Positions 11,308 to 19,333 of a stretch of DNA of 64,000 nucleotides are shown here, one piece after another. Made by a program: the position numbers and the translations under genes. The DNA is from Streptomyces sp. NBC_01335. Lineage in GTDB: Bacteria > Actinomycetota > Actinomycetes > Streptomycetales > Streptomycetaceae. The notes under the pieces were generated by a model. It ran no database searches and was not told where the DNA came from. It worked only from the letters and a program-made list of their open reading frames with translations. Location: contig NZ_CP108370.1 of assembly GCF_035953295.1 (NCBI RefSeq), positions 3,997,001-4,061,000 on the forward strand, given 5' to 3'. Positions within the stretch are counted from its first letter, which is position 1. Each line of letters starts with the position of its first letter.

Positions 11308-11823
11308 CTACTTCCGCAGCTCGATGACGGTCTTGCCGATACGGATCGGCGCACCCAGCGGAACAGGCGTCGGGGTGGTGAGACGGGTCCGGTCGAGATA
11401 CGTGCCGTTGGTGGACCCGAGATCCTCGACGATCCACTGGCCGTCCCGGTCGGGGTAGATCCTGGCATGCCGACTGGACGCGTAGTCGTCGTCCAGCACG
11501 ATCGTTGAATCGTGGGCCCGGCCCAGCGTGATGGTCTGGCCCTGGAGCGCGACCGTGGTGCCCGTGAGGGAGCCTTCGGAGACGACCAGTTTGGTGGGTG
11601 CGCCGCGGCGCTGACGCGCCGGCTGCTGGCGTTGCTGCGGTGGTGCTGCCGCCTGTTGGCGGGCCTGCTGCGGACGCGTTTCGGTGCCCGTGCGGCGTGA
11701 GCCGCGCTGGGTGACGCGCGTTCCGAACAGATCGCTGCGGATGACCTGTACGGCCACGATCACGAACAGCCACAGAACGGCTAGGAAACCTAGCCGCATG
11801 ACCGTCAGGGTCAGCTCTGACAT
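11308..11823 (-). CDS. fhaB: FHA-domain protein FhaB (FipA-interacting type)
   Basis: 171 aa with an N-terminal TM (LGFLAVLWLFVIVAVQVI), a Gln/Arg-rich linker, and a C-terminal FHA domain at about 90-165 (LGRAHDSTIVLDDDYASSRHARIYPD...DLGSTNGTYLD). The FHA fold binds phosphothreonine, most likely from PknB/PknA substrates. It starts with ATG at 11823, 10 bp after the fhaA stop, so both are probably in one transcript with pstP-rodA-pbpA-pknB. Confidence 0.94.
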   Translation of the reverse strand: MSELTLTVMRLGFLAVLWLFVIVAVQVIRSDLFGTRVTQRGSRRTGTETRPQQARQQAAAPPQQRQQPARQRRGAPTKLVVSEGSLTGTTVALQGQTITLGRAHDSTIVLDDDYASSRHARIYPDRDGQWIVEDLGSTNGTYLDRTRLTTPTPVPLGAPIRIGKTVIELRK

Positions 11824-11833
11824 TGCCCCCGCT

Positions 11834-12751
11834 TCACCCTTCGGCTTGCCGGTAAACGATGGTGGTACTGCCCACGACGATCCGCGAGCCGTCGCGGAGC
11901 GTAGCGCGGGTGGTGTGCTGCCCGTCCACCACGATGCCGTTGGTGGACCCGAGATCCTGGATCGTCGAGGGCGTTCCGGTCCGGATCTCACAGTGCCGGC
12001 GCGATACGCCGGGGTCGTCGATCCGCACGTCGGCTTCGGTGCTGCGTCCCAGCACCAGCGTCGGGCGGGAGATCTGATGGCGGGTGCCGTTGATTTCGAT
12101 CCAGCGCCTGACCTGTGTCTCCGGCAGGGGGCCGGAGGGCACGGGCGGTCGGCGCCGGTCGCTCGCGGGGCCCGCCCCGCGTCCGCCCGCCGGCGGCGGG
12201 GCCGCGGGCATCGGAGGGGCTGCGGGGGGCGGGTAGCCGTAGCCGCCGGGGGGCTGCTGCCCCTGCGGGGCCGCGGGCCTGCCCGGTGCCTGGCGCTGGG
12301 CGCCGTAGGGGTCGGGGCGTCCGCCGTAGGGCTGGTCGGGCCTGCCCTGAGGTTCGGCGGGGTCCTGCTGCGACGTACTGGACGCGAGGGTGCGGCTGCG
12401 TACGCGGTAGAGGCCCGTGTCCAGGTCCTCGGCCTTCTCCAGGTGGACCTTGATCGGCCCCATGAAGGTGTAGCGCTGCTGCTTCGCGTAGTCCCGTACG
12501 AGTCCGGACAGCTCGTCGCCGAGCTGTCCGGAGTACGGGCTGAGCCGCTCGTAGTCGGGAGCGCTCAGTTCGACGATGAAGTCGTTGGGGACGACGGTCC
12601 GCTCGCGGTTCCAGATCGTCGCGTTGTTGTCGCACTCACGCTGGAGCGCACCCGCGATCTCGACCGGCTGGACCTCGGACTTGAAGACCTTGGCGAAGGT
12701 GCCGTTGACCAGACCTTCGAGACGCTGCTCGAAACGCTTCATGACTCCCAT
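11834..12751 (-). CDS. fhaA: DUF3662 and FHA domain protein FhaA
   Basis: 305 aa. The N-terminal DUF3662 domain (about 1-115, MGVMKRFEQRLEGLVNGTFAKVFKSEVQPVEIA class) precedes a long Pro/Gly/Gln-rich linker, and the C-terminal FHA domain is at about 220-300 (LVLGRSTEADVRIDDPGVSRRHCEI...DLGSTNGIVVDG). In mycobacteria FhaA binds phosphorylated MviN/MurJ and tunes peptidoglycan synthesis. The start is ATG at 12751, with GGAGG 7 bases upstream. It is the first gene of the minus-strand signalling operon. Confidence 0.95.
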   Translation of the reverse strand: MGVMKRFEQRLEGLVNGTFAKVFKSEVQPVEIAGALQRECDNNATIWNRERTVVPNDFIVELSAPDYERLSPYSGQLGDELSGLVRDYAKQQRYTFMGPIKVHLEKAEDLDTGLYRVRSRTLASSTSQQDPAEPQGRPDQPYGGRPDPYGAQRQAPGRPAAPQGQQPPGGYGYPPPAAPPMPAAPPPAGGRGAGPASDRRRPPVPSGPLPETQVRRWIEINGTRHQISRPTLVLGRSTEADVRIDDPGVSRRHCEIRTGTPSTIQDLGSTNGIVVDGQHTTRATLRDGSRIVVGSTTIVYRQAEG

Positions 12752-13065
12752 GGGGCACCTCCTCCGGTGTCATCGTCCCTGTACTGCTTACTGATCGTAT
12801 CCACGCCCGGGGAAAACGGCTGGTTCCCCTTGTCTGCCCGGTGGACGAGTGTCCCCCCTCACACGGATCGTAGAGGTGGCCACATCACAGTGTCCCGCAC
12901 ACGGGGTGCACTCGGCAGGAGTGGGGAGAGGGTTCCGCGTTCCCGCTTCCCCTTCGGGAGTCCTCGAAACAACGGATGTGAATCCTCCCCGATCAGCGTG
13001 CTAATCTTCCGTTGTCGCCAGGGAGAAGCGCCAAAACGGCGGGACGAACTGGAAGTACCACTCTT
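12752..13065. promoter_or_regulatory. Intergenic region between fhaA and tRNA-Leu, with candidate tRNA promoter
   Basis: This 314-bp gap must hold the fhaA operon promoter (leftward) and the tRNA promoter (rightward). A good -10 hexamer, TAATCT, lies at 13002-13007, about 59 bases before the tRNA 5' end. GTGAAT sits 18 bases upstream as a weak -35. I saw no open frame or repeat of note here. Confidence 0.45.
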
Positions 13066-13148
13066 GCGCGAGTGGCGGAACGGCAGACGCGCTGGCTTCA
13101 GGTGCCAGTGTCCTTAGGGACGTGGGGGTTCAAATCCCCCCTCGCGCA
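13066..13148 (+). tRNA. tRNA-Leu (anticodon CAG)
   Basis: 83 nt. The acceptor arm GCGCGAG (13066-13072) pairs with CTCGCGC (13141-13147) and the discriminator is A at 13148. The anticodon stem CTGGC/GCCAG encloses loop TTCAGGT, giving anticodon CAG. A long variable arm (TGTCCTTAGGGACG) marks a class II tRNA. The T arm is GGGGG-TTCAAAT-CCCCC. The 3' CCA is not encoded. It reads CUG, the most used leucine codon in this GC-rich genome. The 3' flank shows no integrase or attachment-site duplication. Confidence 0.96.
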
Positions 13149-13187
13149 CAACGAGTAGCTGGAAACAGCTGCTGGGTTGGTTCGACA

Positions 13188-13223
13188 GAACCCCCGCACC
13201 GGAGAGATCCGGTGCGGGGGTTC
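13188..13223 (+). terminator. Terminator downstream of tRNA-Leu
   Basis: Perfect 16-bp stem (GAACCCCCGCACCGGA / TCCGGTGCGGGGGTTC) with a GAGA loop, followed by TTCGTTG. It lies 40 bases after the tRNA. Confidence 0.92.
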
Positions 13224-13309
13224 TTCGTTGTGTGCGGCGAGGTGTGGCGCGGTCGCCGGCGTGTGGTGGGCGGGACGCAGGGGGCGGGTGCGGTCGGGGT
13301 GCTGTGCCC

Positions 13310-13325
13310 TGTTTCACGTGAAACA
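13310..13325. other. parS: parS chromosome-partitioning site (perfect)
   Basis: TGTTTCACGTGAAACA is the full 16-bp ParB-binding palindrome found in Firmicutes and Actinobacteria. Streptomyces carries many copies clustered around oriC. It lies between the tRNA terminator and the DUF2252 gene, in a region without another gene. Confidence 0.93.
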
Positions 13326-13404
13326 TCGAGGGGGGCTGTCTTCTCCCGCACCGGTTTCTCTTCTCCGGCACCGGTTTTACTCGCTCTTTGGCCTGTTCAG
13401 CGAC

Positions 13405-13436
13405 TTGTCCACAGTCTGGGGCGGTAGTTGTCCACA
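13405..13436 (+). other. Two consensus DnaA boxes in direct orientation
   Basis: TTGTCCACA occurs at 13405-13413 and again at 13428-13436, both on the plus strand with starts 23 bp apart (about two helical turns). TTGTCCACA is the preferred Streptomyces DnaA box. They are in the gap 13224-13523, which also holds parS and otherwise only a GGAGG before the DUF2252 start. Confidence 0.75.
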
Positions 13437-13523
13437 GGGGCCGACGGTCCAAGGTGAACGGCGGTACGGTCAGGGCCCATTGAGGGCGAACAGGACCGCT
13501 GGTGGGCGGGGGAGGCGGTTTCC

Positions 13524-15053
13524 ATGAGTGCGATCGATGTGACGGCGGTCTCGGTTGTGGCGGCGGAGCCGGTGGTCGAGGTGGAGCCGGTGAGCGGGGC
13601 AGTGGCGACCGTGGCGGAGGTTCCGGTGGCCGGGGATCCGGCGCCGGCCGCGGCGGCCGGGGTGCCCGGGCCGCGCATTCCGGTCGTCCCGGGTTTCGCG
13701 CGGCGGACGGAGGAGTCGTCGCGCAAGGCCGCGGGCCGGGCGCTTCGGGAGCGGGTGGAGCGTGGCGCCCACGCGTCGCTGGTGCTTCCGGCGGGGCGGC
13801 CCGACGCGGTGCGGGCGGTCGAGGAGTCGAACAAGGGCCGGGTCGCCGGTCTGACCCCGATACGGGTGGGGCGGATGGCGGCCACCCCCTTCGCGTTCCT
13901 GCGCGGTGCGGCGGGACTGATGGCCCACGACCTCACGGGGACGCCCGTCACCGGGGTGGGCGCGCAGCTCTGTGGCGACGCGCACGCGGCCAACTTCGGT
14001 CTGTACGGCGATGCGCGCGGCAACCTCGTCATCGACCTCAACGACTTCGACGAGACGGTCTTCGGCCCCTGGGAGTGGGATCTCAAGCGGCTGGCCGCCT
14101 CCTTCGTGCTCGCGGGCCGGGCGGCCGGCGCCGACGAGGACACCTGCCGCAAGGGCGCGTACGACGCGGTGGGCGCGTACCGGCGGACCATGCGGCTGCT
14201 CGCCCGGCTGCCCGCGCTCGACGCCTGGAACGCCATCGCGGACGAGGCGCTCGTCTCGCACGCGGACGCGCGGGACCTCCTCGGGACGCTGGAGCGGGTA
14301 TCGGAGAAGGCCCGGAAGAACACGAGCGCCCGGTTCGCGGCCCGGTCCACCGAGGAGTCGGAGGAAGGCGGGCGCCGGTTCGTGGACGCCCGGCCGGTGC
14401 TGCGCCGGGTCCCGGACGCGGAGGCGGCGGCGGTCGCGGCGGGTCTGGGCGGCTATCTGGAGACCCTCCCGGAGGACCGGGTGCCGCTGCTCGCCCGCCA
14501 TGCCATCCACGACGTGGCGTTCCGGGTGGTCGGGACGGGCAGCGTGGGGACCCGTTCGTACGTGGTGCTGCTGCTGGACCACCGGGGGGAGCCGCTGGTG
14601 CTCCAGGTGAAGGAGGCCCGGCCGTCGGCGTTGACGCCCCATCTGCCGGCCGTCGGTTTCGACGTTCCGGTGGTGGAGCACGAGGGGCGCAGGGTGGTAC
14701 TCGGGCAGAAGCGGATGCAGGTCGTCAGCGACCATCTGCTCGGCTGGGCCGAGGTCGAGGGCCGGCCCTACCAGGTGAGGCAGTTCCGGAACCGCAAGGG
14801 CAGCGTCGATCCGGCGGCACTCGCCCCGGACGAGGTGGACGACTACGCGCGGATGACCGGGGCGCTGCTCGCGCGGGCCCACGCGCACAGCGCCGATCCG
14901 CGCCTGATCGCCGGGTACTGCGGCAAGAACGAGGAGCTGGAGGAGGCGGTGGCGGACTTCGCCGTGACGTACGCGGACCGGACCGAGGCGGACCACGCCG
15001 AACTCCTCAGGGCGATCAGGTCCGGCCGCATAGCGGCCGAGCTGGGGGTCTGA
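13524..15053 (+). CDS. DUF2252 domain protein (kinase-like fold)
   Basis: 509 aa. After an Ala/Val/Pro-rich N-terminal ~50 residues, DUF2252 covers about 60-500. Key motif: GDAHAANFGLYG (about 149-160) followed by IDLNDFDETVFGPWEWDLKRLAAS, which resembles the catalytic and metal-binding loops of aminoglycoside-phosphotransferase-like kinases; YVVLLLDHRGEPLVLQVKEA may be an equivalent of the Lys strand. The true substrate is unknown. The start is ATG at 13524 with GGAGG 8 bases upstream. It is probably monocistronic, with the next gene carrying its own promoter. Confidence 0.88.
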   Translation: MSAIDVTAVSVVAAEPVVEVEPVSGAVATVAEVPVAGDPAPAAAAGVPGPRIPVVPGFARRTEESSRKAAGRALRERVERGAHASLVLPAGRPDAVRAVEESNKGRVAGLTPIRVGRMAATPFAFLRGAAGLMAHDLTGTPVTGVGAQLCGDAHAANFGLYGDARGNLVIDLNDFDETVFGPWEWDLKRLAASFVLAGRAAGADEDTCRKGAYDAVGAYRRTMRLLARLPALDAWNAIADEALVSHADARDLLGTLERVSEKARKNTSARFAARSTEESEEGGRRFVDARPVLRRVPDAEAAAVAAGLGGYLETLPEDRVPLLARHAIHDVAFRVVGTGSVGTRSYVVLLLDHRGEPLVLQVKEARPSALTPHLPAVGFDVPVVEHEGRRVVLGQKRMQVVSDHLLGWAEVEGRPYQVRQFRNRKGSVDPAALAPDEVDDYARMTGALLARAHAHSADPRLIAGYCGKNEELEEAVADFAVTYADRTEADHAELLRAIRSGRIAAELGV

Positions 15054-15100
15054 GCGTGGGAGCGGCCCCCGCCGGGTCCTCGCCCCACCCGCCGGGGCCA

Positions 15101-15115
15101 TACGCTGGACGGGTG
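15101..15115 (+). promoter_or_regulatory. Candidate leaderless promoter for the J-domain gene
   Basis: -10 hexamer TACGCT (15101-15106) is followed by 6 bases and then GTG (15113). There is no ribosome-binding site, so the transcript probably starts at the GTG. Confidence 0.5.
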
Positions 15116-16162
15116 ACCGACGAAGCCGCCGGGGTGGACACCACCCGGAACGACGATGACCGGCAGAGCCCCGACCAGGTCCAGGACCTGGGGAGTCCGG
15201 GCGGCGAACCCACCGCGGAAGGGGAAGCGTCCGATGCGGGGCCTTCCGGAACGCCTTCTGCGGCTCCTGCCGGAACGACTGCCGGAACCTCTTCCGGAAC
15301 GCACTCCGAGACCTGTCCCGGAACTCCTTCCGGGGCTTCCGAAGCTTCCTCCGGGGAGGACGCGGTGTCCGGCGCGGAGGAGACCGCCACGCGGCCGGAG
15401 GCACGGCTCGCCAAGGCCGTTCAGGCGGCCGAGCAGGCGCTGATCGAGTTCGAGATCGCGGTGGAGACCTTCCGGGTCGAGGTGGAGAACTTCTCCCGGC
15501 TGCACCACCAGAAGCTCGGTCCGATGTACGCCCGCCTCGACGAGCTGGACGCGCTCATCGCGGAGGCCACGGCCGCCCGCACCGGTGACCCGGAGGACGC
15601 TCGCAAGGCCCGGGAGAAGCGTGCCGCCGTCATGCCGATGCCGGGGGTGGAGGAGCTGTTCCACGGCTGGATGGATTCGGACGGGCTCTACCCCGAGGCC
15701 GTCGCCATGCTCACCGAGCAGACGGTTCAGCCGCCGAAGCGGGTTCGGCCCAGCGACGAGGCCCGCAAGCTCTACCGCGAGCTGGCCCGCAAGGCCCACC
15801 CCGACCTGGCGCGGGACGAGGCCGACCGGCAGCGGCGGGACGAGTTCATCGCCCGGGTCAACGCGGCGTACGGCCGGGGCGACGTGCCGTTGATGCGGGA
15901 GCTCGCCGACGAGTGGGCGGCGGACCCGGTGCGCCCGCCGGTGCTGCTGAGCGAGAGCGAGGAGCTCTACGCCCGGCTGGAGTGGCTCAGCCGGCGCAAG
16001 GAACTGCTGACGGTGCTGGCACAGGAGCTGGAGCAGAGCGCGATCGGCTCGATGCTGCGGATGGCGCCGGACGACCCGGACCAGCTGCTGGTGGACATCG
16101 CCGACCAGTTGCTGGGCGAGGTGTCCCGGCGGGAAGCGGAGCTCGCGGAGCTGGTGCAGTAG
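15113..16162 (+). CDS. J-domain-containing protein
   Basis: 349 aa. The first ~85 residues are low-complexity (Ser/Thr/Gly/Glu). A long coiled-coil segment (about 95-165, EARLAKAVQAAEQALIEFEIAVETFRVEVENF) precedes a DnaJ-like helix pair with an HPD tripeptide in KLYRELARKAHPDLARDE (about 215-235). HPD is the element that stimulates DnaK ATPase. No Gly/Phe or zinc-finger region follows, so this is not a standard DnaJ. Its client is unknown. Longer readings upstream overlap DUF2252 and are rejected; the GTG at 15113 fits a leaderless start. Confidence 0.82.
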   Translation: MTDEAAGVDTTRNDDDRQSPDQVQDLGSPGGEPTAEGEASDAGPSGTPSAAPAGTTAGTSSGTHSETCPGTPSGASEASSGEDAVSGAEETATRPEARLAKAVQAAEQALIEFEIAVETFRVEVENFSRLHHQKLGPMYARLDELDALIAEATAARTGDPEDARKAREKRAAVMPMPGVEELFHGWMDSDGLYPEAVAMLTEQTVQPPKRVRPSDEARKLYRELARKAHPDLARDEADRQRRDEFIARVNAAYGRGDVPLMRELADEWAADPVRPPVLLSESEELYARLEWLSRRKELLTVLAQELEQSAIGSMLRMAPDDPDQLLVDIADQLLGEVSRREAELAELVQ

Positions 16163-16223
16163 CGTTCCGGTACACGGTGTCGCGTATGCGGTATGCGCGT
16201 ATGTACGAGAGAAGGCATGACCC

Positions 16224-16568
16224 ATGAATTTCGCCCCGCTGCCCTCGGTGGACGTCGCTGCGGTGCCGTCGGACGGCTTCGTGCTCGACGTCCGTGAGAA
16301 CGACGAGTGGGCTGCCGGTCATGTCGAGAGCGCCCTGCACATCCCGATGAGCGACTTCGTCGGCCGCTTCGGCGAGCTGACGGAGGCGGCCGAGGACGGC
16401 CGCCGCGTGCACGTGATGTGCCGCGTCGGCGGGCGGTCCGCACAGGTCACCCAGTACCTCGTCCAGCAGGGCATCGACGCGGTGAACATCGAGGGCGGCA
16501 TGCTCGCCTGGGACGGCGCCGGCCGTCCGATGGTCGCGGACGGCGGCGCGTCGCCCTTCGTCCTCTGA
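16224..16568 (+). CDS. Rhodanese-like single-domain sulfurtransferase
   Basis: 114 aa, one rhodanese domain. It shows LDVRENDEWAAGHVESALHIPMSDF and the active-site loop CRVGGRSAQVTQYL with Cys at about residue 72. Single-domain rhodaneses move sulfane sulfur via a Cys persulfide; the physiological acceptor is unknown. The start ATG follows AGAAGGC. It converges on paaE across a terminator. Confidence 0.9.
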   Translation: MNFAPLPSVDVAAVPSDGFVLDVRENDEWAAGHVESALHIPMSDFVGRFGELTEAAEDGRRVHVMCRVGGRSAQVTQYLVQQGIDAVNIEGGMLAWDGAGRPMVADGGASPFVL

Positions 16569-16601
16569 GCCGGATCACAACCGACTGACGGCCGACGAGT
16601 G

Positions 16602-16645
16602 ACGGCAGGGGCGGGTGGCACACTGCCGACCGCCCCTGCTGCCGT
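16602..16645. terminator. Bidirectional terminator between rhodanese gene and paaE
   Basis: The arms CAGGGGCGG and CCGCCCCTG, extended by ACGG/CCGT around a short bulge, enclose a 15-nt loop between convergent genes. Confidence 0.65.
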
Positions 16646-16686
16646 TCCCGCCGCCGGTCTCGGTGCCGGCCGGCGGTCGAAGCCGG

Positions 16687-17793
16687 TCAGCGATCGAAGT
16701 CGATGGCCACTTCGGGGGTGAGCGGGTGCGACTGGCAGGCCAGGACGAAACCCGCGTCGGTCTCCTCCGGTTCCAGCGCGTAGTTCCGGTCCATCCGCAC
16801 CTCCCCCCGGACGAGGAAGGCACGGCAGGTGCCGCAGACCCCGCCCTTGCAGGCGTAGGGTGCGTCGGCACGCCTGCGGAGCACCGTCTCCAGCAGTGAA
16901 TCGCCGTGCTCCACCGGCCAGCTGCCCGAACGCCCGTGCAGGGTCGCCGTCAGCGTGGCCTCCGCGGGGACGGCGACCCCGACCGCACCCCCACTGCCCG
17001 CCGCGCCTGCCGCGTTCGCCGCGTCCGGAGCGGTAGCCGTCGGGGCGGGGGAGTCCGCCACGTGGAAGATCTCCTGGTGGACACGGCCGCGTTCGACGTC
17101 CAGCGCGCGCAAGGCCCGTTGGGCTTCCCGTACCAGTCCGAGCGGTCCGCAGAGGAACCATGCGGCGACCTCCGGCACCGGCAGCAGAGCGGGCAGCAGC
17201 GAGGTCAGGCGCTCCCGGTCGAGCCGTCCGGCGGGCAGCCCCGCCGCCTGCTCCTCCCGGGAGAGCGCGGTGACGAGGTGGAAGCGGTCCGGGTACCGGT
17301 CCTTGAGGTCGGCCACCTCGTCGAGGAACATCGTCGACGCCACCGTCCGGTCGCTGCGCACGAGGCAGAACCGGGCCAGCGGTTCCCGCGCGAGCAGGGT
17401 CGCCGCGATCGACAGGACCGGGGTGATGCCGCTGCCGCCGACCACCGCCGCGAAGAGCCCCGGCCGGGGCTCCAGCGTGAAGCGCCCGGTCGGGGGCATC
17501 GCCTCCACCTGGTCGCCGACCGTGAGCTCCTTGAGCGCGTACGTCGAGAAGGTGCCGCCGTCCACCAGGCGGATGCCGACCCGGAGCACCGGCGGGTCCG
17601 GTGCGGCCACGGCGGGAGAGCAGAGCGAGTAGGACCGCCTGATCTCCTCGCCGGCCGCTTCGTAGCGCACGTTGAGGTGCTGGCCCGGTACGTGGCGGAA
17701 GGTCTCCCGCAGGGCGTCCGGGACCTCGAACGTCACGGCCACCGCGTCGTCCGTGATGCGCTCGACGGCGCCGACCCGGAGCGGATGGAACAT
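16687..17793 (-). CDS. paaE: Phenylacetyl-CoA epoxidase reductase subunit PaaE
   Basis: 368 aa. The N-terminal ferredoxin-reductase-type FAD/NAD(P) domain (about 1-235) has RRSYSLCS for flavin and GGSGITPVLSI for the nucleotide. The C-terminal plant-type [2Fe-2S] ferredoxin domain (about 280-368) has CKGGVCGTC plus a distal Cys in FVLACQ. It passes electrons from NADPH to the PaaAC oxygenase. The inter-domain linker is unusually Ala/Gly-rich. The start ATG directly abuts the paaD stop. It is the last gene of paaABCDE. Confidence 0.95.
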   Translation of the reverse strand: MFHPLRVGAVERITDDAVAVTFEVPDALRETFRHVPGQHLNVRYEAAGEEIRRSYSLCSPAVAAPDPPVLRVGIRLVDGGTFSTYALKELTVGDQVEAMPPTGRFTLEPRPGLFAAVVGGSGITPVLSIAATLLAREPLARFCLVRSDRTVASTMFLDEVADLKDRYPDRFHLVTALSREEQAAGLPAGRLDRERLTSLLPALLPVPEVAAWFLCGPLGLVREAQRALRALDVERGRVHQEIFHVADSPAPTATAPDAANAAGAAGSGGAVGVAVPAEATLTATLHGRSGSWPVEHGDSLLETVLRRRADAPYACKGGVCGTCRAFLVRGEVRMDRNYALEPEETDAGFVLACQSHPLTPEVAIDFDR

Positions 17794-18291
17794 CTACAAC
17801 TCCTTGAAGTGGTCGAAGGGTTCGCGGCAGTCGGCGCACCGGCGCAGCGCCTTGCAGGCGGTGGAGGAGAACCTGCTGAGCAGTTCGGTGCGGGTCGAGC
17901 CGCAGTGCGGGCAGCGCACGGCGAGGGCGAGCGGCACCGCCCCGTCGGGGTCGTGTACGGGGCGCGGGGGCGCTATCCCGGAGGCGGCGAGCTTGCGGCG
18001 GCCCTCCGCGCTGATGTCGTCCGTGGACCAGGCCGGAGTCAGCACGGTGACCACCGAGACCTGGGCCATTCCGCGTTCGTGCAGGGCGCGTTCGATGTCG
18101 TGGGCCATGGTCTCCACGGCGGGGCAGCCGGTGTACGTCGGCGTGAGGGTGACGGTGACACGGTCGGGTCCCTCCACCCGCACACCGCGCAGGACGCCGA
18201 GCTCTTCGAGGGTCACCACCGGCAGCTCCGGGTCCGGTACGGCTCCGGCGACGGCGCGCAGCTCCTCCTCCAGCGGGGTCGTGGTCACCAT
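17794..18291 (-). CDS. paaD: PaaD (PaaJ), DUF59/MIP18 family with C-terminal zinc ribbon
   Basis: 165 aa. It contains a MIP18/DUF59 domain (about 5-100, VPDPELPVVTLEELGVLRGV and TYTGCPA) and a C-terminal zinc-ribbon pair, CPHCGS ... CADCREP. PaaD is thought to help mature the Fe-S or di-iron centres of the phenylacetyl-CoA epoxidase. The start ATG overlaps the paaC stop region by a few bases. Confidence 0.93.
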   Translation of the reverse strand: MVTTTPLEEELRAVAGAVPDPELPVVTLEELGVLRGVRVEGPDRVTVTLTPTYTGCPAVETMAHDIERALHERGMAQVSVVTVLTPAWSTDDISAEGRRKLAASGIAPPRPVHDPDGAVPLALAVRCPHCGSTRTELLSRFSSTACKALRRCADCREPFDHFKEL

Positions 18292-19046
18292 GTCGCCCCC
18301 GGGTGGCTGCGGTGGAGGTGCTGCATCTCGGCGATCATCCGCCCGAAGGGCTCGGTGTGCAGCCCCTGGCGGCCGGCGCCCGCCGTCCAGGCGCCGCTCC
18401 TCGGGCCGGTGGGCAGGGAGAGGGTGGCGCGCTCGACCACGTCCGTGACCGAGGCCAGCCAGTCGTCGCCGAGGGCTTCCCAGTCGATGTCGACGCCTTC
18501 GACGGGCTGGACGAGCTCACCGGTGAACTTCCATAGCCCGTCGAGTCCTTCGCGCATCCGCCGGTGGCTCTCCTCGGTGCCGTCGCCGAGGCGCAGGGTC
18601 CACTGATCGGCGTGGTCCTGGTGGTAGGCGACCTCCTTCACGGCCTTCGCCGCCAGCGGCCGGAACGCGCTCGTGCCGGCCGCCAGCCGCTCGTACAGGA
18701 GGCGCTGGTAGACGGAGAAGTAGAGCTGGCGGGCGATGGTGCGGGCGAAGTCGCCGTTCTCCTGCTCGACCAACTGTGTGTTGCGGAAGGCGCGTTCTTC
18801 GCGGAGGTAGGCGAGTTCGTCCTCGTCTCCCACGAGGGAGAGGAGCACGCGGGCCTGGCCGAGGAGGTCCAGCGCGATGTTGGCGAGGGCGACCTCCTCC
18901 TCCAGCACCGGGGCGTGACCGGCCCACTCCCCCAGCCGGTGCGACAGCACCAGCGCGTCGTCTCCCAGTGCGAGGGCGCCTGCCAGGAGTCCGGGCGGCG
19001 GGGAAGTCGCGGTGCCGGGCGCAGCGCCGTGCGGGGCGGCGGTCAC
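18285..19046 (-). CDS. paaC: Phenylacetyl-CoA epoxidase structural subunit PaaC
   Basis: 253 aa, ferritin-like helical protein that pairs with PaaA. Visible features include LALGDDALVLSHRLGEWAGHAPVLEEEVALANIALDLLGQAR and the YHQDHADQW segment. It has lost most of the iron ligands that PaaA keeps, as expected for the structural partner. The GTG start at 19046 overlaps the paaB stop (GTGA); longer readings upstream run across paaB. Confidence 0.94.
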   Translation of the reverse strand: MTAAPHGAAPGTATSPPPGLLAGALALGDDALVLSHRLGEWAGHAPVLEEEVALANIALDLLGQARVLLSLVGDEDELAYLREERAFRNTQLVEQENGDFARTIARQLYFSVYQRLLYERLAAGTSAFRPLAAKAVKEVAYHQDHADQWTLRLGDGTEESHRRMREGLDGLWKFTGELVQPVEGVDIDWEALGDDWLASVTDVVERATLSLPTGPRSGAWTAGAGRQGLHTEPFGRMIAEMQHLHRSHPGATW

Positions 19047-19333
19047 AGGTGCTTCACCCCTTCCGGGATCTCGTAGAAGGTGGGGTGGCGGTAGGGCTTG
19101 TCGGCGGCCGGTTCGAAGAAGGAGTCCTTCTCGTCGGGGGACGAGGCGGTGACCGCGGTGGAGGGCACCACCCAGATCGAGACGCCCTCCGCGCGGCGGG
19201 TGTAGAGGTCGCGGGCGTTGCGCAGGGCCATGGTGGCGTCGGGGGCGTGCAGGCTGCCCGCGTGGGTGTGGGAGAGCCCTCGGCGGGAGCGGACGAACAC
19301 CTCCCACAGCGGCCAGTCGGTCGGGCTGCTCAT
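19043..19333 (-). CDS. paaB: Phenylacetyl-CoA epoxidase subunit PaaB
   Basis: 96 aa, matching the usual PaaB length. It begins with [41 protein letters not shown] and ends IPEGVKHL. PaaB bridges PaaAC dimers in the epoxidase complex. Its ATG overlaps the paaA stop by 4 bases. Confidence 0.95.
   Translation of the reverse strand: MSSPTDWPLWEVFVRSRRGLSHTHAGSLHAPDATMALRNARDLYTRRAEGVSIWVVPSTAVTASSPDEKDSFFEPAADKPYRHPTFYEIPEGVKHL

Noticed and set aside
13066..13148. tRNA-Leu as an integration site for a mobile element
   Set aside because: No integrase, excisionase or repeated 3' tRNA end downstream; genes on both sides look like core genome.
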